Positions 25,421-36,240 of a DNA stretch of 64,000 nucleotides are shown piece by piece (within the stretch, counting starts at the first letter, position 1; every line of letters starts with the position of its first letter). This stretch comes from Sipunculus nudus. Lineage: Eukaryota; Annelida; Sipuncula; Golfingiida; Sipunculidae. A program made the translations under genes and the position numbers. The DNA is taken from assembly GCA_026874595.1 (NCBI GenBank), contig CM049313.1, forward strand, positions 18,907,508 to 18,971,507, in the 5' to 3' direction. The notes under the pieces were generated by a model that saw only the letters and a program-made list of their open reading frames with translations, had not been told where the DNA came from and did not search any database.

Positions 25421-25700
25421 GGGCTCCCACCTAGCCCATCAGGAATTTTATAGGAGCACTTGAGACAAAATATAGGACTTAATTGAAATTTAGCAAAATA
25501 ATATAGGACTCACTGGGACCCCTGCAAGGATATTGGGCATGATGAAAGTTTTAGTATATCTTACAATTATCATATACTGCCTTACTGCCTACTTGTAGTG
25601 CATGTGAGGGCTAGAATTTAATAATAAATGAACTAATAATTATACCTTCACAGGGAAGTCTTTCATATGTTTCTTTAACTATATTTAACTATATATATAT
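25421..25700 (+). repeat. Dispersed repeat pair H, copy 1, ending in a TA run
   Basis: Shared with 32039-32375 in the same orientation: ATATAGGACT, GGGACCCCTGCAAGGATATT, TATCTTACAATTATCATA, GGGCTAGAATTTAAT and GGAAGTCTTTC. Both end in a TA microsatellite, short here and long in the second copy. Ending in a simple repeat is common for the 3' ends of non-LTR retroelements or their SINEs (inference). Confidence 0.75.
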
Positions 25701-26115
25701 AGTGCCATCACAAAAGGGATCTGGACACCAACCAACACAGTGTCCTGGAGAAAATGTTGTTACCTTTTGCTTACTCAGAGCCAGCACACAGGCCTATATG
25801 CATGTCAGATGCCAAGTCAATGTGCCTCAATGTTTTTACGTTTGAAAAAATTATAAATAGCATGAAATTTTGTCAACTGATTAGTTCATTTTTTCCCACA
25901 TGTTCAGAAGTAAGCAAACGGTTAATTGTAGAAACAGTTGCATCTTTCCTGATAACATAATATTTGAAGAAGAAATTTTTACTTTGTTTATTTAACATAC
26001 CTGGTATGTGAATAGGCCCCTTTAAACAAAATGTAACCACATAAGGTCCAAGGTGGTCCTGGTGGTACTCTTTGGTGGAAGAAGGAGCATATAACCATGT
26101 CCTATTACTTAATAT

Positions 26116-26580
26116 AGGTCTGTGAACTGTGAGGTTTTTTTAATGATTCAGTTAATCAATATTTTAACTTCAATTTAATTCTTAATTCAGTTATTACTTA
26201 AGTAGCATATTTCACTTTCTTTTAAATAAAAACAAACATTTTACCATACTGTATACAAATCATTTTTAGCATACAAAAAAAAGAGCTATGAAGCTTGCCG
26301 TTTGTTTATCACTGCTATTTTTGTTTCGGACTCTTTAACCAGCATTGAAATTATATCTTGGCAAGTATTGAAATTATATCTTGAAACATGCACAATAAAT
26401 TGTCAACACATTGCAGCATGCTCCATCACAGTTGACAGCTCACTGAGGGTTTTAGGGATGGTACAATAAATAATAATTGAAATGAATTGATTCAGAGGGT
26501 TTGAATCAATTATAGTTTAACAGAGGGGATGCAATTCAATGCATCAGTTATCTGACGCATTGTGACACCCCTAATATAAT
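26116..26580 (+). repeat. Dispersed repeat pair G, copy 2, with inverted ends
   Basis: The counterpart of 23826-24250. The last 130 bases are flanked by TTAGGGATGGTACAAT (from about 26451) and ATTGTGACACCCCTAA, imperfect inverted repeats of each other. This resembles a small hAT-type MITE; I could not read a clear target duplication. Confidence 0.55.
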
Positions 26581-27527
26581 AAGAGAAGGCCAACATATAG
26601 CCATGACAACATATTACATTCAGACCTTTTTAAATTAACTGATATGGGCCTCAAGTCATGGTACAAGTTATTATAGAACATACACCCATTCCCAGAGTTA
26701 GATCAAAATATTTGCTGTGTGGTTGGGTTTGAAATCAGCGGCTTATATGGTCATGTTTGTTTGATGCATAATGAAAAAACAATGATGTTGTGGTAACCCT
26801 TGCGGCTAGAACTGGTTTGAAGCAGTTTCAGCAACTTAGTTTCCACTGTTAAGCCATTGTGACAGATGGAGAGATTTCTTGGAGTAAAACCAGCCTTGTT
26901 ATTAATAAGTGCTGCATGAATACACACAACCGTGAATGTAATATTTATTAATTTTCCCAACAGAATAACATCACTTTTGTCTTACCTCGTGGAAAATTAC
27001 AGTTGACCAGCGGATGAAAATGAAAAAGTACTGTTAGAAATGGCATCTACTTTTACAGGAACTGATTTGAACCCTATAGCTCTTATACTGCCACCTCAAC
27101 ATCTTCAATCAATTGAAAATCAACACTTTGGTGGCAGGCTGCTGCTAGCCAACAGAGTGTGACATGAATGTGTGTATTGGATAATATGCTCTTACCATTT
27201 TATAAACTATATGATCTAACAGTTCAAAAATTCTCCATTTCTAGCTTACCATTACATTTTTTCAAAAAATATATCATGTGGTCAAGAATATTATCTGCAT
27301 CTATTAAAGGCATTTATGGCCTAAAAAGCTTTTGTCATATATGAAATCCACTCATCTATGATTCTTCATCTTATAGTCAGGAAAGATTTGTTGTTCTGGC
27401 TGTATGTTTTTTTTCAAGTTTTTCATTAACACATACCATTTAATATATTTATCAGTTTTAAACATACTCTGAAAACCACTAAAGAAACAATAAGCACATT
27501 TAACATTATAATTTTGTATATATAGGC
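26581..27527. other. Stretch with no recognised gene
   Basis: AT-rich sequence with one 69-codon minus-strand frame (26751-26960) lacking recognisable features. Confidence 0.4.
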
Positions 27528-27548
27528 AATAAATAAATAAATAAATAA

Positions 27549-27608
<60 letters not shown>
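27528..27608. repeat. (AAAT)n followed by (TA)n microsatellite
   Basis: A run of AAAT units passes directly into a long uninterrupted TA run. Confidence 0.95.
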
Positions 27609-27610
<2 letters not shown>

Positions 27611-27933
27611 ATGAGAGTGGGTTGAAGTTGTCTGTCCAAGGTGAGTGGTTTTCTCCAGGTTCTCCAGTTTCCTCCACCTCTACAGACCACCCAACGCTAT
27701 CATCCGAGCCATGAAGCGTGCTTCGTATTATTTATTATAACCAGGGATAACTATAGTTTTAAAATCCTGTACAATCCATGTAAAAATAAATGGAGATTTC
27801 TTGGAACTTGTGGGAACAGAGCCACCAGGAATATTTTTAGGATAGTGGGGTGGGGGTCCTAACTGATGTATACTGATATCCCGTTTGCTGAAACCAGTGT
27901 AACAAGAAGGAAAAAAAAATAACGGAGGCCTAC

Positions 27934-28317
27934 CGGAACTCTGGAGTATGACGTCATCCAGATCCAGTCTTCCGGTCCGCTCCCTGATCCAAACTCCTTG
28001 ATCTTCCGCTTTGCTCGTCTTTTAACACGATGATGTGAACTGTCGTCTGCTCCAGTTTCCACTTCCTCTTGATAGAGATCCAAGGGGCTAGCCACGTGAG
28101 AATTCCCGCCGTACTCTCCATTATTTGTAACTGAAAACTCGGCCGTACCTTTACGTACGATTTTCCCCTCAAACTCTTGCTGCAAGGTGCGTATTTGTTG
28201 GAAGCAGACCCATATAGCCGAAAAAGCCCCTGCGGTCAACAAGATAAGACAGATGTAGACAATTTTGATATGTAATAACACGTTAGTGCCTCTCGCATCC
28301 TTAGCTGTGGCTCCCAT
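27934..28317 (-). CDS. First coding exon of a gliomedin/colmedin-like type II membrane protein
   Basis: The exon encodes 128 residues from ATG at 28317 to a GTAGGC donor after 27934, ending in phase 0. Residues 1-18 are a short cytoplasmic tail, 19-39 one hydrophobic helix, and 40-55 a QQIRTLQQEFEGK-type amphipathic stretch. RVKRRAKRK at 97-105 contains a furin R-x-K-R site. DWIWMTSYSRVP (117-128) closes the exon. Type II topology, a dibasic cleavage site, then an M-x-TYS-x-VP-like segment just before the collagen region is the layout of gliomedin and invertebrate colmedins (family knowledge). Those proteins are shed ligands with collagen and olfactomedin domains at neural or epithelial contacts. 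The collagen and olfactomedin exons are not visible here. Alternatives are transmembrane collagens or an ectodysplasin-like ligand. The surrounding sequence is CpG-rich, as expected of a 5' end. Confidence 0.6.
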
Positions 28318-28420
28318 GTCGAATACTACTGCACTCGGGCTCGCATCGGGCCCTCAGTCACATGGCGCCAACTTTCCGCCAATCACATGACTCCGTCTGC
28401 TAAATATAGCAGACGACAAC
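28318..28420 (-). promoter_or_regulatory. Candidate core promoter of the colmedin-like gene
   Basis: On the minus strand TATATTTA (28401-28408) lies about 85 bases upstream of the ATG. It sits inside a perfect 8-bp-arm inverted repeat, GTCTGCTA-AATA-TAGCAGAC (28395-28414). Two CACATG E-boxes lie at 28359-28364 and 28384-28389. TATA-to-ATG spacing fits a short 5' untranslated region. The start site is inferred, not shown. Confidence 0.4.
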
Positions 28421-28776
28421 TCTCGTAGGATGTCAATACAGTTTCCTGCCGACTGAGATGGCGGTTGTAGGTGAACAGTGGTTAAATGCACCGTAGTGTA
28501 AAATAAACACGCATTTTGTCGGAATGTGTCAATGTTTTCTTTCAAGAATAATAACACATAGGTAGAACAAACGAAGAGCGTTCCTATAAAAAGCAAAAGC
28601 CAATACAGTAGTACCATGTGAACTGCTTTAAAACCAGGGGCAAGTAGGGCTACAACCGCAAAGCTACCACTCATCCCGAAGCCCCAATGAAGATCGACTG
28701 TGCTCCATTCGTCAAAAGAAATTGCCTTTAACAGCGGATAATTTTTTACGGTTCCCATCGCTGTGCAAAATGTCAT
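28354..28776 (-). CDS. Unrecognised two-helix membrane frame upstream of the colmedin-like exon
   Basis: A 140-codon minus-strand frame in CpG-rich sequence. Residues 33-55 and 56-78 are two adjacent hydrophobic segments (WGFGMSGSFAVVALLAPGF and MVLLYWLLLFIGTLFV). The second methionine (residue 7, GCGATGG) has the better start context. From about residue 100 the frame runs into the palindrome and TATA-like box of the next gene, so the C-terminal third is probably not protein. The true exon may end at a donor such as ACG-GTGCAT near 28498. I do not recognise the family. It ends 36 bases before the next ATG on the same strand, so it could be an upstream gene, an alternative first exon or an upstream frame. 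Confidence 0.35.
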   Translation of the reverse strand: MTFCTAMGTVKNYPLLKAISFDEWSTVDLHWGFGMSGSFAVVALLAPGFKAVHMVLLYWLLLFIGTLFVCSTYVLLFLKENIDTFRQNACLFYTTVHLTTVHLQPPSQSAGNCIDILRELSSAIFSRRSHVIGGKLAPCD

Positions 28777-29878
28777 ATGGCAGACATACGGGTTTTATCC
28801 ATCTGTAAATATTTAGGCGCTTGTTCTATGCCATTTTAGGATGCAATATGCATGGGTCCAACACGACGCTAGCACTCGATATTGTTAAGTAGGCCTTGTA
28901 TGCTTTTAAATATATGAATAATGAATAGTCCATGAAATGAGAGGGTAAACAACCATAGCCACTACCTCAATAAAAAGATACATAATTTAATGGAATTTTA
29001 CTTATTTACATAATTTTAAAAGCTTAGTGTGGGATGGCCAGATTTGATTATGACCGGTAGTTGTAGGCTAATATTGGACATTTCGACCCACTAACCGTTT
29101 TGTTGGTGCATGGGAGTTCAGGCCAATCTAAAACCCTAATCATTTATATAGTCATAATTATCTAAATTTTTTAATCTACATATACGCATTGGCGGATTAA
29201 GGGGGCAAATAAAGGTCTGTATCAGCGCTTAATGCCGTAACACAGCGCCGGATTTAATTTGCATCATGCGCCCTTCCCGATGTTTTTAAATCCTATATTC
29301 ATCGTTCTTGTACAATTCAATTGGTCATTAATAATTATTGACTAGGGACATATTCCCATAATTCCTTAAATTCATCTTCATTTACATTCATGACGGAATT
29401 ATGAAGTAAACTACAAATCATGTCAGTGAGCAGGGGACCTCGGCCGTGCTCTTCATTTTTTTCACCCGCCATTTTAAAGTATGAATCAAAAATGCGTAGC
29501 CTAAGAACTATAAATTAAAGAAAATCACAAAGATATCTTTAACATATTCAAATGTGGAATTACAGACCTGCCAAATCACCCTCTTTTGCAAGAGTCGCTC
29601 TTTAATTTTTTGAGGATTTCCTGAAAATGACGCTAATTACTCTTCTTTCACTCTTTTTTTCAGCAGCACTCTTATTATCCTCTTTTTATATTGAAACATT
29701 TGCGATATGTGCTATTACCTTTATGCTTTATCAGTCCAGTTAGAGCAAGAATAGGACATTTCGCAATTGTTTTGTATGCAAATGTCCATGCGAGCATTTG
29801 TCATGCACAACGTGAAAAAAATGCCCGTATATCTTCATGCAGGAGGATGTGCACAATGTATGTTTTTGACTCTGGGAG

Positions 29879-29879
<1 letters not shown>
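28777..29879. other. Stretch with no recognised gene
   Basis: Moderately CpG-richer sequence upstream of the 28.3 kb start region. Short plus-strand frames around 29691-29924 run into a TA microsatellite and are not supported as coding. Confidence 0.4.

Positions 29880-29924
<45 letters not shown>
29880..29924. repeat. (TA)n microsatellite
   Basis: An uninterrupted TA run. It creates poly(Ile-Tyr) translations on both strands. Confidence 0.95.
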
Positions 29925-29926
<2 letters not shown>

Positions 29927-32038
29927 TTGTAGTATGCGAAGCACATCTTTATTCAGTATGTGATAAAAAAAGGTGGGGGGGGGAACTGACGCTAATTTTA
30001 CTCCATTTTTCACTCTTTATTTCACATGTCTATATATACTATTTTTTTTCCATAGAACTTGCTCTTCTTTTCGGTCACTCACCTTTGGCAGGCCTGAATT
30101 AGCTTGCCAACCGTAATATAAATGATCTGATATATGACTTTAGATACTCACAGGAGATAAATATCCATAACCTTTCAACACAGTTAAGCTGAGTTGGTTG
30201 AAAGAACTGTAAGTTACGTAGTTCATAACTGTACATCCTTTGGAACATTCTCCCAAGGATTAGTTTACATTTTGGGGAAAATGCACGAGTAAATCCATGC
30301 ACTGGTATTACAGGTATATTTAATATTATATATAATATTTTTAATTTAAAATATCATTGTCACTCATATGTAGTTGTCATCATTGTTATAATGTTCGCGA
30401 AGCAGTGTCCGGATGGCCTGAGGTATTTCTTCTCGGTCCAGTTAAATTTGTTCATTACTTGGTCTTAAGTTCGCGGAATGCCAACATTATTACAGGTAAT
30501 CTTGAAATATTGCCCTGGAACCGTTTGCTTAGTTCTGTAACCGGGCACGATCACATATGTCAACATAAACACAGCGCTTGCATCGCCCGGGCCACAACAA
30601 GTGTAAATCAAGAGAAACCCTGACTGACTTGGCCCAAAAATGTGATACATGGCTGAACCGTTGCATGTTGTGGCTCACAATCGGACCTCCGGACATGCGG
30701 CCTTATTACGGTAAAGATATGCACATGAACTGTGTTTACCAACATGCATTACCCTAACAAGGTGTCAGACAGCCGTATACGAGGTACTGAGGCCTTGTGG
30801 TGGGATGGTTTTGTTGAAAAACTTTTGCATAAAGCATAACTGAACTGATAGTGTGAAGGAATAGGCGTAATATTGCCCCTTAGTATGTCCCTTTATTGCC
30901 TTTATTGGCCGATGATACAAAAAAGTTAATAATCCCACCTTCATTTAGTTTCCCGTTCTTTTTTTCTCTATTTAAAGAAGTCTAAGCCTGCTTGGTACAC
31001 AGAAAAGTCGCAATGTGTAAAATTTAGTATAGAGGTCAAGTTGTGTCTATAGGAAAACTTGCCAGTCGGTTTATTGATGCCGTTTAACATTAATTACAAT
31101 TGGTTATTAAAAATTGCCACATTGCCTCCAACCAAGTGGAAAAATAAAAATACATCAAGATTTCAGGGACTGCTGCATATCAAATACGATCTAACAGTTT
31201 ATTTTCTACGAGCTGATGCTCTCGACTTCTGCACAACCCCTGGCCATTTATTCTTCCAAGCGAATGTTTAACAATGGAACGACCATTACTCTTTATTCCC
31301 AAGAGCAATAACAATATCTGCGCCCTGAGCAGTCTTCATACACCCGTCCCTCGGAGAGCCATAATGGGTTAGAGTACCTGGGGGACCACTTCCCCGGTAA
31401 TTTGCGATTTCGTATGTACACATAAAACGGACATGATTGTCCTAATGACCGGGGTTAACTGTCGGGAGTGTCTTAGTCTGTTTGGCATTGTTTGAGGTTT
31501 CTGTATTTGATTTAAGAACCGACAGAGGGCCCCGATTGAGACGAATCGGTCACTACTGAGTGTTTGCCAGATGCAACATCAGCCAGCTGAAAGTATGCGA
31601 GCCGTTAAAGCAGCCTATATTTCGATACATGGCGTCTATTTACTTAAGATTATACTTTTGAACTTTTTAAAATAAAAAATGCGACCAAACCGTACATATT
31701 CCGTTCGTTTTGTTAAAATCCATGTGTTAATTATAACATGCAAGTAGGGGAACACCAAAATAATCCAAATATTCAACAAGGACATCTCGCGGCAAGTCAG
31801 ACGAACTAAAGTTTTGCCAAAGACGTGGTTAAATAGAGATCTTCACACATATACAACTTGTCACCTTAGGTTACATTTTTTTTCTGTTCGTCAACATCAG
31901 CGCATATACCCTGTTTACTGATAGTTTGTAGAGAAACAACCTCATCGTTCGTCAAGGAGGCGTCATAAGAACTTTTCTGAACAGAACTCACTTATGAGTT
32001 CCTTTAAATGTACGCGTTTATACAAGTCTCAGGTGTAA
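29925..32038. other. Stretch with no recognised gene
   Basis: CpG is less depleted here (for example 30400-30600 and 31280-31620) than in the repeat-rich parts of the window. No open frame above 88 codons and no splice-bounded exon could be recognised. It may be upstream intergenic sequence of the 28.3 kb gene. Confidence 0.4.
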
Positions 32039-32301
32039 GGACAGGACTCCAACCAAGATCCTTAGGAATTTATAAAAGCAATTCAGACAAAAATATAGGA
32101 GTTTATAGAAATTTTCAGCAACATAATATAGGACTCAGTGGGACCCCTGCAAGGATATTGGGTGTTGAAAGTTTAAGTGTATATCTTACAATTATCATAT
32201 TGCCTTACTGCCTATCTGTATACTGCGTGTGTGGGCTAGAATTTAATCATGAATGAACAAATAATTACACCTTTATGGGGAAGTCTTTCGTATATTTCTT
32301 T

Positions 32302-32375
<74 letters not shown>
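32039..32375 (+). repeat. Dispersed repeat pair H, copy 2, with long (TA)n tail
   Basis: The counterpart of 25421-25700, sharing GGGACCCCTGCAAGGATATT and the GGGCTAGAATTTAAT and GGAAGTCTTTC blocks. It ends in a 70-base TA run at 32306-32375. The tail length differs strongly between copies, as expected for a microsatellite that expanded after insertion. Confidence 0.8.
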
Positions 32376-32377
<2 letters not shown>

Positions 32378-32549
32378 CTCTATTTAAAGGTAATCAAACA
32401 TGGGTCCATATGCTGATAAGAATGCCCATATAAAAAAAAACTTATTTGGCGACTCATAATACAAATACTACTAGTTCAAATTTTAGGGTTGACTTTGTAT
32501 GCGCAATCATTTTTTTTTTTTTTATCTTTTATAGTTAATGAAGCAGAAC

Positions 32550-32948
32550 CGGCATTGGTGCATGTCTCAGGGGTAGAGCACAGGACTCAAATCCGGGAGA
32601 TCGTGAGTTCGAATCTCAGCCGAGTTTCAGTCAGCCGAGGCAGTCAGAGTTTTCATGGTGGGTCTCGACTAAGGGTGAGCGCTCTGCAGGCTTAATGGAA
32701 AGGCCGTGCCCATCGTCCGTGTTCCACTCACAAACGGGTGCGCCTTTCGGGTGTTTCTCGGTGGTATGACCAAGCAGTAGAAAGGATTTCGCACCCAGGG
32801 CCCGCAGATGCAGTAGCCACCAGGCCTGGTTAACACCAGGATCTCAAATGAGAGGAAGCGTGTGATACTGCCCTGTCACGTAGTCCGAAACCGGAATGGA
32901 ATTCTGCATTAAAAATTGGACGCGGTTACCTCCACACAAAAAAAAATA
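32550..32948 (+). mobile_element. tRNA-derived SINE, copy 1
   Basis: The 5' part reads like a tRNA gene promoter: CTCAGGGGTAGAGCAC (A box, about 32567-32582) and GAGTTCGAATCTC (B box, 32605-32617). The body runs through CACAAACGGGTGCGCC and CACCAGGCCTGG to an A-rich tail. A diverged copy of the whole body lies on the minus strand at 39530-39835. The tRNA-like head does not close into a proper cloverleaf or acceptor stem, so it is a SINE and not a functional tRNA. Confidence 0.85.
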
Positions 32949-33292
32949 TTAAAATAAAGGTAATAAAGCACGGTTCACAAAGCTAATAACAATGTTCATG
33001 CATGAACAATATTCATATAAAAAATTTAAGAAAACCCCTGGCGACTGCTGATAATTTAATTACTGGTCCAGTTTTCGTCATTATCTTATCGTACACAATT
33101 ATTAATGATGATATGTAAATAATTCATTCAAAAAGCTTTGAGATGTTTCAGGAACTATTACTAATCTATCCCAGGACAGACATATTATACACGTATGTAT
33201 GGTGTGATCCAGAAGAATCATGTAATTTGAGTTTGGTCTTTCTTAGAAACATAATCTCACCGATTTCATTACTATTAGTAGCAAGCAGCTCT
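32949..33292. other. Stretch with no recognised gene
   Basis: AT-rich sequence following the SINE tail. Nothing supported. Confidence 0.4.
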
Positions 33293-33350
33293 CCGTATCT
33301 TTCCTAAGACGCTTCCTGGGGCCGTATCTTTCCTAAGACGCTTCCTGGGG
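33293..33350 (+). repeat. Perfect 29-base tandem duplication
   Basis: The unit CCGTATCTTTCC/TAAGACGCTTCC/TGGGG occurs twice head to tail with no difference. Confidence 0.95.
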
Positions 33351-34263
33351 AATGGCGGTATACCAATGTATTCTTTGATGACGTTCCTGAATTCGGATCA
33401 TGTTTCGGAGTAACAACAAAATCTAATCAATTCTTCACTGGCAAATTCCCGAAAGGCCGAGAAATTTTCATGAGATTCCGTTCATGATTGCTGGAGCTCT
33501 GTTGTTAACAAAAACTCAGACAAAAGAAAAAAAACCCACACAAACACACGAATTGGGATAAACGCCCACCTTTCTTGCGGAGGCAAGTTACGATTTGGTA
33601 TACAAGGATAGTCGAAAAGAAATGGTTTCCTTTGACAAAAATACCTATTCCCTAAAAATGTTGCGGTGTTGAGACAAGAATTCGACTTTACAGCGGCTGA
33701 AGAACGGTTGTTATAATAAAAATAATAATGATAATAATGATAAAATCGTCATCTGGACTTATTATAGTTAAATATTGTCATACTTGCTTACTCAAAACCT
33801 ACCTTACAGTTTGAAAATATCACTATATGTACAAATCAAATGCATGGCCTTCAACGGAAAATAAGAATGGTTGTCTTACGTACATTTATGTTATTTCCTA
33901 GTCGATTATATATGGAGCCGCGTAGCAAGTGCTGCCGCCTACTGACAATGTTTTACACTATTTGCATCAATCTCCCAAAGTATGGGTTAAGTCTGGAAAG
34001 TTGCCTTCTGGATCTGTCCAAATCGTCTGAAGATATGATTTTCCTGATTGGGTAGTTTAGAGATAATATCACTATATAATTTGTTTTGGGAAATATACTA
34101 GCCGTGACAAACACGACTCAGTTAGGGCCCTCTACTGAAAACACGACTCAGTTAGATCCCCTTACTGAGTCATGACACAAGCCAAATTTAGAACCGCCCT
34201 TCTAGTCCATGCCACGCTTTATAACCGTATCTCCGCATACAGTCAGCAAGCAGACCGCAGGCA
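33351..34263. other. Stretch with no recognised gene; short direct repeats
   Basis: AACACGACTCAGTTAG occurs at about 34110 and 34140, followed by CTTACTGAGTCATG, which holds an inverted CTGAGTC. A 71-codon plus-strand frame (33840-34055) is not recognised. Confidence 0.4.
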
Positions 34264-34548
34264 GAAATCTCCCGTACATGCAGAACAATATACGAATATA
34301 TTGAGTTATAACGGAATATTTCACACATATGGTAGGTGTCGTACGTTGGAGAGATAAGAAACTTATTAAAAGGTCTAGTGGGTTTATTTGAAGTGACTCG
34401 ATACTTAAGCAATGAGGCGTCAAAAATGACGAAAATATTTGCATCCTCACGGGGCTTTATAATGCGATCCTAAGAGTTAGATGTCCAGGCACTCTGGCAT
34501 GCCAGTAATCTGGCCATAATGTCAGAGGGCCGATCTGGCGCTAGAAAT
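34264..34548 (+). repeat. Dispersed repeat pair D, copy 1
   Basis: This shares, in order with 37130-37413, a CATGCAG start, CACATATGGTA-GTGT, GAAAAT-TTGGCATC-type blocks and GTCAGAGGGC-GA near the end. The two copies are strongly diverged. Short frames in both are not conserved as protein. Confidence 0.5.
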
Positions 34549-34945
34549 ATACTTGCTCTAACTGTATGGTCTGGATATTAGCACTCTCATTGGACTGTTT
34601 TTCTTTTGCGATAGGATATATCATTTTTTTTTCAGATACTAAAAGTCTTGTAAATGGAGAAATTATCACTCAGTTAAAGTATTTTTTTTTAGATATGGTC
34701 GCTAATGAGAAGTCATGGGTGCACAAGTTTTAGTGGTGAGAAATGGAGCTCAAAAGTTTCACGCCAGTCCTTCGCCGATTATCATGGTATTTTCCTCTGC
34801 TGTACGCTTTCCTGAAATCAAGTAACCACCACAGTTTCCGCATGTCAGTGGATGCGCATTAAGTTTGTGTTGGGAATTAAATTGAAAGTTACGCCAGCGT
34901 AGCTTAAGTTTAGTTAAGTTAATTTAAGTTAGGTAAGAGTAAATA

Positions 34946-35345
34946 TTTTTCCTGATTTTGTGTTTGGGCCTATAACTTCAACAATTTACGCGATATTGAC
35001 TTAATTTCTAGTATGTCATAGGAATTAAATGCAGAAACAGTTATACCAAATATGAACAAACAACACCAGTGGTTTTCATGGTGCGCAGTCTTGAAGTGTA
35101 ACAATAGGTTTAAAATGGAAAATGGAGGGATTTCCTTAATTTCTCAAAGTAATAAAGTCACAATGATCCAGTTTTCGGTTTGGTAGGAAATCTTGCATTG
35201 ATTTAACAGTATGCCGAATTTCAGAATCGTAGATCTAACCATTTCAAAACGTGTAAGATTTATGGATAGACAGACAGACGGACAGCCGACGGACAAAGGG
35301 CTATTGCTATAGCTCAGTTGATTTATATTCTTATAGTTGACTTAT
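34946..35345 (+). repeat. Bivalve-type dispersed repeat family A, 3' half, copy A1
   Basis: Blocks TTTCCTGATTTTGTGTTTGG, ACCAGTGGTTTTCATGG, AGTCTTGAAGTGT, TTTCCTTAATTTCTCAAA and CCAGTTTTCGG lead into a GACAGACGGACAG tail. It then ends with ATAGCTCAGTTGA ... TATAGTTGACTTATAGTCC. The same order is found at 43203-43676, and inverted at 52997-53710 and 46396-47210. Confidence 0.85.
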
Positions 35346-35354
35346 AGTCCTCCC

Positions 35355-35610
35355 TAAATTTTTTTCCTGATTTTTCGTTTGGGCCTATAACTACAATTTA
35401 CGCGATATTGACTTAATTTCTTGCATGTCATAGGAAATAAATGCAAAAATAGATATACCAAATATGAACAGACAACACCAGTGGTTTTCATGGTACGCAG
35501 TCTTGAAGTGTAACAATAGGTTTAAAATGGAAAATGGAGGGGTTTCCTTAATTTCTCAAAGGAATAGTGTCACAATGATCCAGTTTTCGGTTTGGTAGGA
35601 CATCTTGCGA
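35355..35610 (+). repeat. Family A, tandem copy A2 (truncated)
   Basis: Immediately after A1 the same blocks start again (TTTTTCCTGATTTTTCGTTTGG through CCAGTTTTCGGTTTGG) at high identity and stop before the GACG tail. The 400-base offset shows a head-to-tail partial duplication. Confidence 0.85.
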
Positions 35611-35941
35611 TGATGTTCTGTATTCTTCGGCTTTACTTGGTATGATCAGTCCAGTACACACACTGTTACTAATAATGTAGCAATGTTTTATTATTTGTAG
35701 TCTTTAATTTATTTTCCATATCCTTCTCTTATACTATAAATTGTAAATTAGAATATATATCAGGTTTTCATACTTGCCCTTGTTTCATGTATAAATCTTG
35801 ATCACAAGGACCACTATGGAAATAAGTGTATTTTAAACTTTTTAGTGTTATCCTTGGTTCTGTCAAGATGCCGTATATTTTTATGATTGTACTTTGAATG
35901 CATCTGACTACCTAAAATAAATCAATCAATCAATAATACCA

Positions 35942-36240
35942 AATTAAAACTTTAACATGTAATGGACCATTCACATCTTGTGCATGTGATCCAACATTCA
36001 CTTGTAACTCAAAGATTTAATGAGAAACTCAGCACTCATCATGTGACTGAACATTCACAACTCAAACATTTAATGGAAAACTCGGCACTCATCAGGTGAT
36101 TGAACATTCACAACTCATACATTTACTGGGAAACTCAGCACTCATTATATGATCGAACATTCTCAACTCATACATTTAATGAGAAACTCTGCACTCATCT
36201 TGTGACTTAACATTTACAACTCAAACATGTAATGGAAAAT
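35942..36240 (+). repeat. Minisatellite, about 53-base unit, five to six copies
   Basis: Units of the form GAACATTCACAACTCA, ACATTTAATGG, AAACTCAGCACTCATC and TGTGA follow each other head to tail at 53-54 base spacing with point differences. It lies a few hundred bases downstream of the POLR2M polyadenylation signal. Confidence 0.85.

Noticed and set aside
26056-26090. Gly-rich collagen exon suggested by GGTCCTGGTGGT
   Set aside because: The run is only a few codons, on the plus strand, opposite to the colmedin-like gene, with no splice sites.
29740-30102. Frames of 68-111 codons on both strands
   Set aside because: Their length comes from a TA microsatellite translated as Ile-Tyr repeats. 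The same applies at 27352-27690, 8148-8339 and 12623-12862.
32562-32640. A functional tRNA gene (good A and B boxes)
   Set aside because: No acceptor or anticodon stem pairing could be made, and a second diverged copy with the same non-tRNA body shows it is a SINE head.
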